A stretch of 64,000 bases of DNA from Siphonodentalium dalli. Its lineage: Eukaryota; Mollusca; Scaphopoda; Gadilida; Siphonodentaliidae. The notes below the pieces were generated by a model. The model was not told the origin of the DNA, did no database searches, and saw nothing but the letters and a program-made list of their open reading frames with translations. The stretch lies in the NCBI GenBank assembly GCA_032622095.1, contig CP136061.1:216348373-216412372 (forward strand). Reading direction: 5' to 3'. Of the stretch, positions 34,671 to 47,380 are shown in pieces. How positions within the stretch are numbered: the first letter of the stretch is position 1; every line of letters begins with the position of its first letter. The position numbers and the translations under genes are program-made.

Positions 34671-37600
34671 TAATATGTCTAGATCATCTTTTTTTCACAT
34701 CATTTCATGTTAAATGTTCGTACCATTTCATGATCCCTTTCATCATATCACAAGTGGGTTGTAGGGGAGGGGTTACACCCCTTCCAAATCCTCCCTGGGC
34801 TTATTCCCAAAACCCCTAATAAACGGATATTGTAGATCCGAATAGACCCACAGTCCCCTGAATTTCGACGGTTTTAGTCTGATAATATGGTTAAATGAAT
34901 CCGAGATGACCTTCTTCGTGTCAAATGAGGGCATTTTTGTTATCTGTGTCTGCGATCGAAAAATGCGTATAATTATTGTCGCTGTGCATGTTATGACGTG
35001 GGACCAGATAAAGGTTATGCTGTCGTGGTATACATGTATATATATATCGAGATATATATCAGTGTATAGATTGAGATTACTGATAAGTTTGACAGTGACA
35101 CATTATAATGCACACAGTAATCATTTCACTAATATTGTCTGTGGTATCTACCTCCACCATTTCACCATTTTACATGCATCAAATTACGTCGAAATAACTT
35201 CTCTTCCATATAAAAAAAAAATTATGCATGTATAACAAACAAACAAAATCAAAAGAATATCCTTGAAAATGATACTTTGCTTCCGGTCAACTGTCGTTCA
35301 GCCCCATACGCATGCATGCATGGGAACTTGGAAATTGTAATCCTATGATATATATAATCGGTTTGTAACTTTAGTCCAAATTTTCAGCAGTAGGAAATTC
35401 CATTCCCTGACACAACAGCTATAGTATATATAGGTGGAAATTTCATACTTAAATTTTATTGAAATTATTTCGACAATTGATTTTCCAACCAAATGTAAAA
35501 TGGGATAACATATTTCATGATTTCAGTCACATTTTTCAGCCGAAATTGCCATCAGTATGAAAACCTCCAAGTTCCACTGGCTGTTATGGAAGATTGGAAT
35601 ATTCAAACCCGCAATTAAGGAGTTCTGAAAATGAAATTTTCCCTGAACAAATATATAATGATGGCTGATATTGCACGAGACAACGCAGGTTGAGTCATCA
35701 CTTATTTGGATAATTTTGTTGCGAAACATGGCAATTTTCTTCGAGGAGGTCTTATTGACTCATATAGTTCAAGCGATAATTGTTATCCAGTCAGCAGATT
35801 CACGCACGCATGTCACTCCTATATCACGTCGAATTAACAGTCAGCGTTCATCACAACAGGAAGTTACCTCTGGCACCATATTCCGATATATAGAGCATCT
35901 TATAGACATATCATGCCATATTCAAATGTTTCAAATATATGTATTGACATTCTGCATCAGACATAATACTATATATAAGGCTATTCGACCGGCTTAGGCC
36001 TATTTATAATAGTTCAATATAAAACGTTATATGGGTTCGGCCAGACAATATCTTTGGTTTAAATGTTTAAAATTTCCTTCATATATTTACAAGTTCGCTC
36101 ATAATATTTCTTGACATTTTCTTATTGTTTGTTCTTGTGATAAGAACGATATTTATATAATAAAAAAGTGAACTTATGGAAATACATATATATCTTATAT
36201 AATTATACGTATTATATAAGATATATTATATATATATATAACTATGTTGATATTTTAAGTCGGAATAGTTGATAGTTCTCACGAAGGCACTTTGTAACAA
36301 GTCTATTCAAAATATATTTACTGCCTGCATGCATGCGCACGCATTGCTAAGCATTTATGGGGGAATTTAATCAGTTGCAAACTTGCAATGGGCAACGAGA
36401 TGCGTGTAGGTTGCAACGAACGAACAGCAATGTATAATAATGCCAAATGTCTTAATGGTTGATGTGCGTGACATTTTAATTCGGACACATTTCCGTTATT
36501 ATAGTACGTTAATTATAAGTACCTCTTGTCGGCGCGACATCAAAAAAGGGAAAACACGGCGCCCCGGGCAGAATATTTCGTATTTACCGGTATAACCATT
36601 TCCGCGAAACATAAAATTGGTCTAAAATTAGTTCGGAGTTATGGGTTATTATCAAAGCACTGACTATATTGCCATTTTCGTGTTATGTTTTGTGTATGCC
36701 ATGCAGATCTGTATCCCAATGATTTTGTTTATGTAGGCCTATACTGGTGCATGCAGCCATGCACGTATGTCATGTGCATGCACACGCATCAATTAAAACG
36801 AGTTAGCCCTGGGGCGAGTACGCCGATTCCGACACCTTTTCTATTTGCAGCAGGTTAAGTTTACGCGTAATTTAATTTACAAAGTTCCCCAATTGGTATC
36901 GTAAATAGAGCGACCTTATTTGACAGAGAATGCCTCTGTTATTGATTATAAAGTTGCTATACATTAAAAACGACAATTCACATGCTCGTTCAAGCGCAGT
37001 AGTCTATTTTCCCCATGTTAAAGGACATCCACAAATACTAAATAACGCTAACTTACTGCCGAATGTTTTACACGACAACTGTTAACATATTTGGGCTGAA
37101 TTCATCTGACGCGGTATTATTCCTCAAAATAAACAACAAAACCATCGTTACTTGGAAATGTAGTTTGGGCTAACATTTACATAAATCCTCCATATCATTA
37201 TTCCGACACACACGTCAGATGAAAAAGTCACATGAAGTAACCGGCCAAATTGGCCGAAATAATGGCCTTTTTTTGTGTATGGCTTTCTGTGTTTTTTTTT
37301 ATAGTGTGTACTTTTCCGTTTGTATAGACATGCATGCATGGGGTGGGAATAGAGAATAGTCTTGATCAAATGATTTGAAGAAATGCCTTGTTGCTCATCT
37401 GTCCATGGTGTTATAGTGGCCAATTATTCTCAGTTTAAAATAAAAGTTGCTAAATATTTCAGCTATACATGTGCATGTAACCGACACAGATCGAGGTTTT
37501 AAAATGTTTATGTTAGGCTATGAGCCTGTTATATATATAAAACTGAAACAAATTATCTGTATTGGGTGATATACCATTGTCACCTTCCAGTATTGGATGA

Positions 37601-37985
37601 TCCTGAAAAGTCATGTACTACTGACTGTTTTCTTTTATCTCAGAAGAAACTATATTTGACTACACACTGTCACCATGCACTATTGCGAATGGGTCTTCAA
37701 CGCATTTCCATCTCTCTTGACAACTTGTATCTATCTTGCGGAAACTATCTTGAATGGGACAGACTAAATTGTGTTATAATACATTACGCAGTCTACTATG
37801 CCATCGATTCAAGGTCCCTCATTTTGCAAGAATATATGCATCTCTTAAATATAATGATAAGTATACTTATAATGTTTTCTTCTATATATATGTATCTGTT
37901 TTGCGAACTCACTGTATGAATGTCCTGATTCCCGGCGTACATATATACAAATGACAGTCGAGAAGATGTAATTGTTCAAGTGACT
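34671..37985. other. Gene-free AT-rich stretch
   Basis: Short open frames only. AT-rich palindromes occur at about 36,185-36,240 ('cttatataattatacgtattatataag'). Confidence 0.4.
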
Positions 37986-37989
37986 TAAT

Positions 37990-39885
37990 TATATATATAT
38001 AGGTCATCACATGTCGAGGCTGTGAAATGTGAACGCCAAAAAACCCTTATATAGACGAATTATATGGAGATGACGTTATACAAATTTTGTTGATATTGGC
38101 GACTAAAACATTCTCATCAATGTTACACGTATATATAGCGTCCCTTCTTGGTGGAAATTAGTGCCAATCATATTTGTATCAGCTTTGGTGCTCATCCCTT
38201 GCACATTAATGACTTGAACGGTGCCCCTTTTCCCATATATATATAAACCACACCCATTATAGATTCCTGACATCATGCACGGAGATGATTACGTATATAT
38301 ATGTGTGGTGGTAATCGACAACTAAACAAATTCTTATCAAATTTATCATGTCATGGAGATTATATTGTATCAGTTTGGGGAAATCCCCATTTTTTTGCAC
38401 CTGACACTAACAGCGTCTTTTTAGAAACATTTAACCCACACCATTATCTTGCCCGTAATAAGTTACACGTGTTAGTCCCTTTAGTACCATATAGATGGGC
38501 GACATGAAGGTATATGTGACACAGACAGACCCGATCGATTCGCAAATGTAGGCAACAACCTTGGCGTCTTCAACGGGTCCACACAGTTTGATTCCTCGTA
38601 TCATTGGAGAATAATGTGTATGAATTTGGTGGAAATTTGCGCTAAACATATTTCTATAGATAAACAAATTCGTATCAAATATAGTGCCCACATCTCTTCA
38701 ACAAACGTCGCCACTTTCCTGATATATAATGGAGATGATGCATGTATATACGTTTGGTGGAGAAGAATTTGTATCCATCTGGCGGAAATCGGCGCTGGAA
38801 ACAGTTTTATCAATTTTGGCGTCCCTCTCCCCTTAATTGCACCCCTGACTCAAATGGGACAACTTTTGCCATCTTTAAATCACATGTTTAAATGGCACTT
38901 TTGACATATTTAAAACACACGCCACAGCGTTACGCTTCTGATGTCATGAAGATGATAATGTATAAGTTTGGTGATAATCGGCGACCAAATACATTCTTAT
39001 CAAATTAAGTGCCCCCTCCATATTTCATCCACAAGACACCAACTTGGCGTCTTCACATCACACGATTATATTTCTCGTATCACGGAGAAGAATGTGTATC
39101 AATTTAGTGGAATTCGGCGCTAAAAAGTTTGATAAATTTTGGTGCCCATCTCCCCTTCCGTGCACCCCTGACTCTTTACATCACACGATTAGATTTCTAG
39201 AATCATGGAGAAGAATGTGTATAAATTTGGTGGAAATCGGCCTTTAAATGTTTTATCAATTGTGTTGCCCCTCTCCCCTTCCGTGCACCCTGACTCAAAT
39301 GGCGCCAATTTTGCCATATTTAAATCACAAGATGAGATTTCTGGCATCATGGAAAGGAATGGGTATCCATTTGGTGGAAATCGGCGTTAAAAAGTTTTAT
39401 CAATTTTGGTGCCCCTCTCCCTTCCGTGCATCCCTGAATCAAATGGGGCCATTTTTGCCATCTTGAAATCACACGATTAGATTCCTCGTTTCATGGAGAA
39501 GAATGTGTATCAATTTTGTGGAAATCGGCGCTAAACATGTTTATCAATTATTGTGCCCCTCTCCCCTTCCGTGCACTCCTGACTCAAATGGCGCCACTTT
39601 TGACATCTATAAACCACACCATTAGATTCCTCATAGCATGGAGATGATTATGTGAAAGTTTGGTGGAATCGGCGACAATTTTGTTTCTGCCCTCCCCCTT
39701 TTGTGCCCCTGACAACAACAGTGTCACTTTAGAACATTCTAACCCGCACCATTATCTTTCTCGTAAAAAGTTACCCATGTTAGACCCCTTTTATGCCATC
39801 TAGATAGTCCCCCGTGAATTTCTATAGAACATAGACAGACAAACAGACAGACAGACAGGCAGACAGACATTCGCAATATATATAT
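37990..39885. repeat. Family E tandem array, unit about 145-150 bp
   Basis: Around ten degenerate units: 'atggagaagaatgtgtatca', 'atttggtggaaatcggcgct', 'aaaaagttttatcaattttg', 'gtgcccctctccccttccgt', 'gcacccctgactcaaatggc', 'gccacttttgccatctttaa', 'atcacacgattagattcctc'. It ends with an ACAGACAGACAGACAGGCAGAC tract at about 39,833-39,870. Frames such as 38,614-38,904 are repeat read-throughs. Confidence 0.85.
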
Positions 39886-39889
39886 AGAG

Positions 39890-41627
39890 AGAGCTATATA
39901 CAGGGGAAGAGTTATTAAATTGGAAGAGCACAATGCACTTCCTCCGAAATAGTACCGCATGTGACCATATATATATATACGCCATTGTTTACGCCAATAT
40001 ATTATATAGTCGCAGATACGAGCACTTATAATTATACTGAGTCCTCGTGCCTCCATAAATCTGATATACATATATATATTTATATATTTATCGTTGGAGT
40101 TCACTGTATTATATGGATGAATTATATATGGAGACAAAGTTCAGAGAGCGTGAATACATTCTCATATATAGAAATGGCCATGTATATATCGATCGGAATG
40201 GCACATTGAGATATGTCCCTCAACTCAGATATACTCGGTCAATTATTCTTTAATTTTGAGTACTCTATATATTTGCGTCTCGCATTGTGATTTTCATCCA
40301 CCTGAAGTCAATTGAACGTGAAAATTCGGTCACATTATATATAGAGCTATATATACAGCGCAAATAATAAGACGTAATGTCAAACGAAGAGCCAGAGCGG
40401 TTCATGTCTGTATAGGCCTATATGTATGTGCATGCATGGTGTCGATGTATGAATTATAAGATTTTTTTTCCACAGAAATTCTGAACATTTCCTATAATAT
40501 AAGGGAACTACTCGCCAACTACTCTTTGGAGTGCATAAAGAATTTTGATACCAAAATATTTTACCGCAAAAAATAAAATAAAAAGTCTATATAGAAGAGG
40601 AATGCAATAATAATATACATTTTATAGACATTGCAACAGGCAGCATTTTCTATATATATAATTATGCATTTATCGATTCCGACTTGTTCAATAAGACGAG
40701 GCCTTGACCGCCGATTCAACTGACCACAAAAAGCCAACACAAATATCCGAATAATACTCGCCTCTGAGCAATACAATAACATAATGCACGCTTCCGAAAC
40801 GGAAGGAACTCTTCGCCAAGAATATAATATGGCAGATGGCAAATCCATCATAAGGCCCAACAATGGACAATCGTGCATGGGACGTGGGAGTTGGGCTCTT
40901 CAAAATGTAAACAATAGATATGACACACTTTATAGGGAGCTGGCGCGTTCGTGTCTGTCAGTGTCGTTTGATGATATAGCCCACCAGATTATAAAGCCAT
41001 GCAAAGCAAACGATCGACCGCCATCGATAACCGATCGAGAATAGGGAATAGGCCCATATACATAACAATACCCGCTCCATCTGGGGACCAGCTGCTTTAT
41101 AGATATAGGCTAAACCAAGTCCCGTTATATTCAGAGCAGGTTGCAAGCTATCTATATATATATATTTATTTTTTTATTAATTATTGTTTATTTCAGGCAA
41201 GGTATGCCCATATATGGAAATCAAACATACAATTACATATATAGAATTTGGTTCCAATGAAGGAATAAATCAGACTTGTAAATAATATCTGATTGACATA
41301 TAGCATTTAACAACTCGTTACCAGATGTAAAAACTCTCTCTCGAAATGCATACACACCCTATAATGGTATTTATATATACTATATATATAGGTAATGCAC
41401 ACGGTGTGGGGGGGGGGGGGTCTGCAAAAAAAATATCCGTACGTGTACAGCAGGAGATCGACCGAGGGGCGGTCTGCAAAAACAATTCCGTACACAGCAC
41501 TGTATACACAGGGGTGAAAAAAAACAAATCCGCACAACCAGAGCCACCATGCATGCAAAAATAATTTCCTGTGACAAATTGGGGATCCACCCCTCTTTTT
41601 CCATAATTTTTACTCTTGTATACTATA
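39890..41627. other. Gene-free stretch
   Basis: Open frames near 40,561-41,668 overlap a poly(G)13 at 41,408-41,420 and lack domains. Nothing supportable. Confidence 0.4.
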
Positions 41628-41630
41628 TTA

Positions 41631-44353
41631 GGGTGATTCTCAAAAAATGTCAACCAGAAGGGTAACAATTTGAATTTGTCCTAAGATTGTGATTTTTTTT
41701 TAATTTGTTTGTGAAGACTCTGATTTGTTTGAAAAATTTAAATTTTATTCCAGTTTGCCAGAATATTTCTTGTTATGCATGTGGGACACAGGGACAAAAA
41801 GTCTCAAATACTTGTGAAAATCTAATTCCAAATTAGTATTATGAAAAAATAGTTGCTAATATACACCAGGCCATAGTTTTATCTCATTTTATATTGTTTG
41901 AGTAGTCAAAACTATAATCAAACATACTACTTCAAAGAACAGTGCATCAATTTCTTGATATGACACAATACACCTTATGAGTTTAACTGTAACGTACGTG
42001 ACAAAAATGAACTGTTTAGTATTCTTATTACACGAAAACTATGTAAAGGAATATAACAGTTGCATTATTGTATGAAGTAAATGGATTGGAAAATGATGAC
42101 GGTTAATCAGAAGTGTGCTTGTGGTAGGTAAAAACACTTAAATACTCTATAAGTTATGTAACGCACGTGACGTCACGTACGTTACATTTTAATTTATTGC
42201 AACTAAACATCAATTGCCCATTCTGTTTTATACTATGATGCTTCTACTAACAGAAGCACTTAATCTACATGATTTGACATCTACATCTCCATTGTTTACC
42301 AGCAGATTGGCTAATATACATTAGTTTTAGTGGTTATAGGTGATTTGTGCAATCTCTTGAAATCAATTGTTCCAGACATGGCGAAACAAACATGTTTTAT
42401 AATTTATTGAAATGCAGAGGCCAGTTACTTCTTATTGTTCAGTTACCCAGAGTTCCAGAAACTGCCTAATAGATGGTTAGCATTTCTCCCAATTTAAATT
42501 TCATACAGTACAGCTGTACTACAGCATAACACATACACAATGTAGCAATATTTCAGCAGAAAGTTTAGCAATTTCATATAGATCATACATGTCTAATTAA
42601 CCCTTCAATTATATTACTTTGTTATTTCCAGTGCTATTTATTAGAACAGTGGCCTAAATAATAGGCAGTGAAAATCAAAGAGCGCTATTCTGACATTAGT
42701 TATCCATTATTTATACGTTTAAAGGCTCTCATTGTGGTGGAATCAATAACATTGTTGTATGTGGTTGAATTTTTTCACCAGCGCAGCTCATGTCATGGAA
42801 GGGTTAAGGAATGCATAAATATAGGATATCTGCACAATTTTAGTGAATATGGGAATTATTTTATTAGTGTAATCTCTAAGATTACATACTGTTATAACTT
42901 AGCATATTATCTGTAAAGCGGCCCGTGGTAGATTTATTACTGATATTATTTTCAGATGAACATAGGAAAAGAAATATATACTTCACCAAAATATGCAATT
43001 CCATTGGTTTAGGATTTAGAAAATTTATGTTTTCAGCAAGATATTCACGAAAATCGGTTGAAAATTTCCATCTTAAGATTTATTATGATATCCAAACTAT
43101 ACTTACATGCAATGCATAGAAACACTTAATATGTACATATATAGCTATATTGCCATAAGGCAGTGGGGCCGACGAAGGAGTGTGTTTCTATCCACACAAC
43201 ATCCCTTACCCCAGACATGATTCATTTTATTATACTTACATTGTTTTACATATGGTATAAAGGAAAAGAGGCACTCTTAAATTAAAAAGAGTGTCTATTT
43301 ACTTTTACACCATTTGAAAGAATTTGGATTTGTTATTCTCTGGATAATCATTTTTTGTGTTACAATTTAAAGGTACTCAACCCGTAAAGAGGGTCCCCAT
43401 CTCAACAGATTCCAACAACAACAATCCGATCAGAGGGTCCTATATTACTATTTCTTTGGCTTTGGGGGTAAAAAATATTTGATTCGAGTCGAGGAACCCA
43501 TCAAACAAAGCTGAGAGTTATTAGATATTGATTTTTCAAATTTGTTATGTTCTCGAGATGAGTACCAATAACTGCCGTAATCTGCTCTGGATGTGTACTC
43601 CAAATCTATTCAAACAGACAAGGATGAATAACTCTAAAATCAAGTGGTAATTTTAACGCAATTTTGATTGAGTACTGGGCCAGATAATATTCCCGATAAT
43701 GAAAAATAATAGATTTCTAAAATCGATATCTAACAAATCTGAGCTTTGATGGGTGACTTCCTCGACTCGAATCAAATATTTTTGACCCCCGAAGCCATTG
43801 AAATAGTAATTGAGAGGAGTTTTATCGGGTTGAGTACCTTTAACGTAAATGTGGTATTAAAATAATTTTACAAATAAATGTCTGCATTATAAAGCTATTT
43901 TCATGAAAACATTGTCCATGATTTGAAGATGTAACGTACGTGACAATTCAATGCAACGTACGTGACAACAGATTGAGAGTTACTGCAAAACAATTTGAGG
44001 CTCTGCAGATAAATTAATTCTTGAAAACAAAAGAAAGTGAGCCTGAGTGACTAGTGGTTGATTGGAAATGACATATAGTTGTCAGAAATCACAGAAACAA
44101 TGAATGACACCAATAGTTTGCGAAAAAGTGTGTTTTTGCATGTAACGTACCGGTACGTGACAGACTTCAGTTTTGGCATAAAATTTTAAAACACCACCAA
44201 TCCACCGATCTGCTATTTTGTTATGATTATATATACTGTTGACTATCTGGACACTTAGACATTTGTTGATATCAGTGTTCAGTTTTCAAACAGTAACTTC
44301 TTTTATTCTTCAAAATGGGTTCAGTGTAACATACGTGACGCTGAGAATCACCC
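41631..44353. mobile_element. 2.7-kb TA-flanked element with reiterated TGTAACGTACGTGACA
   Basis: Ends GGGTGATTCTCA (41,631) and TGAGAATCACCC (ends 44,353) are exact inverse matches, each flanked by TA. The interior carries TGTAACGTACGTGACA or close variants at 41,988, 42,157 (a near-perfect 30-bp palindromic pair to 42,186), 43,930, 43,952, 44,141 and 44,325, in both arms. Such subterminal motifs usually bind a transposase. Two short frames (42,668-43,119) have no recognisable motif, so it looks non-autonomous or decayed. A TTAA MITE is nested inside at 43,371. Confidence 0.75.
43371..43839. mobile_element. TTAA-flanked foldback MITE, copy 3 (469 bp)
   Basis: Ends AGGTACTCAACCC / GGGTTGAGTACCT with TTAA at 43,367-43,370 and 43,840-43,843. 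By eye nearly identical to the copy at 55,240, suggesting recent movement. Inserted within the 2.7-kb TA element. Confidence 0.88.
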
Positions 44354-44507
44354 TATAGCAGCTTTAAAATTAAATAACTATATATTAACGTTTGAATTCT
44401 GCATGACAATTGAAAAATTTAGCCTTTTAATGCTGATTATAATGTATATACACATCTCTCAGTGATAAACAATATATATATATCTGACTGATGTAGATAC
44501 ATAGAGG

Positions 44508-44628
44508 ATATCCACACTTTTTCAGTGGATATAGGTTATATCCCATGAGTGATGACAAAACGTTGAATTTCCACGAGTGGCTTTAGCTTTGAGATTTAAA
44601 CCCATATCCACTGAAAAAGTGTGGATAT
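44508..44628. mobile_element. 121-bp foldback with about 21-bp perfect arms
   Basis: ATATCCACACTTTTTCAGTG continuing 'gatat' at the left is exactly inverted at 44,604-44,628. Short non-coding centre. Family unknown. Confidence 0.65.
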
Positions 44629-44639
44629 TCTGTTTATTA

Positions 44640-46380
44640 TATAGGCCTAGCCTACTTTAGTTACTTGCCTATGGCCCCCAATGAATGTCAATACATCAGA
44701 AATTTCAAGCTGAATATATCACTCACTAGTGGGATATATCACTTATATCTCACTGCTAAAACCTTATAGCAAGTACCGGTACCGGTATATACGTAATCAA
44801 TTTATTTCTCTGCATATGCAGCTAACCATGTAGCCGATATATCATATTTGTTATCGTCATTCATAGAGTAGGCTACATGAAAAATTTGACTGCTAATTTG
44901 CAACTAAAATTTAGGTAATTTCTAGATATAGTAACAATTATTTGCGTAAAACCCATGGTGCATGCGAATGTGGTTGTTCTATTATATAGTACCGGTGCCG
45001 GGTACCGGTACCTTGTATTTTTTATAATTTGTACAACCGCATGTAGGCCTATGTGACCACCGTCCCCTATATTGATAGCCAATGGATGCATATCTATATC
45101 TATTTTAGGCAAATTAAAGCACTTCAGTATTGCAAAAACACATTTATCACCCTCCTACCAAAAGGGTGTTGGTATATAGGCTAACTATATATACGGTACT
45201 GAACAATAGAAAATTATCATTGTTTATAAATATAATTTGGCATTTGAGCCATCAGGAAAAACCACCGGAAAAATGGGTTTCTCCACATGGGCTCCTGACC
45301 ACCCACTCACGTCGGCCCTGTGTACTGGGGATATATAACTATAATAGACATATGCAATGCAATGTCCACCAACACAACCAAGCTTGAAAATCGGTCCATA
45401 TTTTCGCCTATATCGGGATTAGAACCCACGAGCGCCTGTCTAGCCATTAATTGTGCACAGTCTTGACTTGATGGCATCCATGCACGACATCTTCACGTCG
45501 CCAATTTTCGGGGGACACCATAAAAAGGAGAACTTTCAAATATAGAGTTGCGCTGAATTCTTTTGCACTTGTATAACATTTTTCATCTATTTGTCGTCTG
45601 CTTAAATTTATTACCTGAACATCCCTCCAAATGTATAATAGACCTTTCCAATAGGCCTATATATTTGTATAACTGGGGGGGGGGGGGGGCGGGGTCCATT
45701 TAGTAGGCCTAAGAAAGGATTAAATTGTATTATAATATATTATAATAATTACATATATTATTACCAAAAATACAAGAGAAACAGCCGATGTATAGTCCAC
45801 TCAGTGTTCAATTTAAAAGACTGCCTATATATATAGGCCTATATAATTATGTGTTTCTTGAAAAAACTGGTACAACGTACCGGTACGGTACAGGCAATGT
45901 TCTCATCCGTGAAACGAGAGAAATGGGGCATATATAGGCCTGATAAATGTGGGACATACATACTTGACAAATTTAGCAAAAGGTATTAGGTATGACATAA
46001 ATAATTATATCCGTAGGCGTCAATAATGGCTCCCTATATGTATTTTAGTATTTTCAGCGGCATTCTAAGAGTTAAACGTACAATACAGTGCCGTGGTATA
46101 TTCCGTTCTAGATAACCCACATCAATATTATCCAAGGTTGCAATGTTAAAATCAGGTTCGACAGAGTTCTAAATTATTATGCTAACTCCAGATATATTTC
46201 ACAACCAAGGGTAATGAAACTCGTTCCAGAACATACTATGCTGCATAATGTGCAATACCCTTGCCAATTGACAGCAAACACCAAGTGGATTGAGGTCACG
46301 TCAAACTAGTTTTCACAGGCCTTTCAACTCTGTTGTTGTTTTGCATGACAGATGCAGTTACTCAAGCACATTTATTTATA
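44640..46380. other. Gene-free stretch upstream of the BTG gene
   Basis: Rich in TAGGCCTA and ACCGGTACC palindromic words, with poly(G)15 at 45,675-45,689. No gene recognised. Confidence 0.4.
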
Positions 46381-46386
46381 GTAACC

Positions 46387-46490
46387 CCATATTTGGAAAA
46401 TAATTAGTATTCCAAGGATTGTGATTGGCTAGCACTGGAGCTGACGGCAGGTGGAGTGACGTCAGCTGTTAATTTGTCTATTTACTCAGT
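46387..46490 (+). promoter_or_regulatory. Putative immediate-early promoter of the BTG gene
   Basis: CCATATTTGG at 46,387-46,396 is a perfect CArG box (SRF site, CC(A/T)6GG). An inverted CCAAT box, GATTGGC, lies at 46,423-46,429. The consensus CRE TGACGTCA is at 46,457-46,464 and is followed by the E-box CAGCTG. An initiator-like TCAGT at 46,486-46,490 would put transcription start about 25 bp below the CRE and give a ~350-nt 5' UTR. There is no good TATA box. CArG plus CRE is the classic arrangement of growth-factor-inducible genes, which suits a BTG2/TIS21-type gene. Motifs are seen; function is inferred. Confidence 0.6.
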
Positions 46491-46837
46491 GGAGGAGAGA
46501 AGGACGCCATTGTGATATTTGTTGGGAACAAAGAGCGGTTTGCAATATTTTTGAGCTAGAAAGTGCGGAGAGACGAGTAGAAACGCCAGTTTCACGCAGA
46601 ATGTCAAGTTGAAGCAGTATAGAACTAATATATGTGTTTACCGCAGAGAAAAAAACAACATATTGTGATATATTTTGGAGCGAAAACAAAATCCTGTTGA
46701 ATCTTCGTTGTGGATTCGGTTTGTTGACAACCTATTCGAGAATACGACATAACCAGAAGGCGTAACGCAGTCAAAGGGAATATAAAATTCACGGCTTTTT
46801 CACGCCATATTGGCTTTATTGCTTTAAATTGTTTGTC

Positions 46838-47191
46838 ATGAAGGACGAAATAAGAAGTGCTGTTGACTTTCTTAGTAACATTCTAAGATCGGGAGATGTT
46901 GATGCAGAACACATTTTTAACTTCAACGCCACACTTCAGAATTTGTTGAAACAGCGATATGAAAACCACTGGTTCCCAGAGAAGCCTTTCAAAGGAAGCG
47001 GATTCAGATGTCTAAGGATTAACCACAAAATTGACCCAATTTTGTTACAAGCTGCTGACGCAGCTGGATTGCCTCATACCTCAGTCCGCACGCTATTGCC
47101 AAAGGAATTGACAATGTGGGTTGATCCACAAGAAGTTTCTTACAGATTTGGTGAGAATGGAAGTATTGGGGTGCTCTTCGATGCTGTGAAA
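46838..47191 (+). other. BTG domain region (boxes A and B)
   Basis: Sub-feature marking the conserved domain (residues 1-118). Box A is encoded at about 46,958-47,023 and box B at about 47,096-47,179. There is no intron between the boxes. Confidence 0.85.
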
Positions 47192-47380
47192 CCCCAGTCC
47201 TCATCTCCGGATAGTACTAGTAGTAGTTCCAGTTGTGACTCGGAATCGGACAGTGATATGTGCAGTACCAGTCCACCAAGTGATATCGATATGTATTCCT
47301 CATGTAAGAATCAAATGTTTCATGTCTCGGGAGTCGCATCTGAAAATATTCAGCAGCTAGCTGCTTTTGTCTACAGTTAA
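46838..47380 (+). CDS. BTG1/BTG2-type anti-proliferative protein (180 aa)
   Basis: Intact single-exon frame from ATG 46,838 to TAA 47,378-47,380. An in-frame TTG three codons upstream gives a slightly longer frame, but ATG AAG GAC is the natural start. The BTG/Tob domain fills residues 1-118. Box A is Y41 to N62 (core HWFPEKPFKGSGFRC) and box B is L87 to F114 (LPKELTMWVDPQEVSYRFG, then ENGSI). Y41/W45 and W94 lie where vertebrate relatives contact the CAF1 (CNOT7/8) deadenylase, so a role in recruiting CCR4-NOT to mRNA and slowing the cell cycle is expected. Residues 121-155 are Ser/Asp/Pro-rich and probably disordered. The end, KNQMFHVSG (157-165), resembles the conserved C-terminus of vertebrate BTG1/2, which argues for BTG1/2 over the longer Tob type; it is followed by 15 extra residues. 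Vertebrate BTG1/2 genes have a coding intron; none is present here. No in-frame stops or frameshifts are seen. Confidence 0.95.
   Translation: MKDEIRSAVDFLSNILRSGDVDAEHIFNFNATLQNLLKQRYENHWFPEKPFKGSGFRCLRINHKIDPILLQAADAAGLPHTSVRTLLPKELTMWVDPQEVSYRFGENGSIGVLFDAVKPQSSSPDSTSSSSSCDSESDSDMCSTSPPSDIDMYSSCKNQMFHVSGVASENIQQLAAFVYS

Noticed and set aside
40561-41668. Several frames of 80-116 codons on both strands
   Set aside because: No motif, mutual overlap, one reads through poly(G); not supported as exons.
41988-42186. CACGTG/TGACGTCA words as a promoter
   Set aside because: They belong to the reiterated motif of the 2.7-kb element, with no gene following.
45417-45450. Minus-strand B-box-like GGTTCTAATCCC
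   Set aside because: No supporting tRNA structure; at best a SINE remnant.
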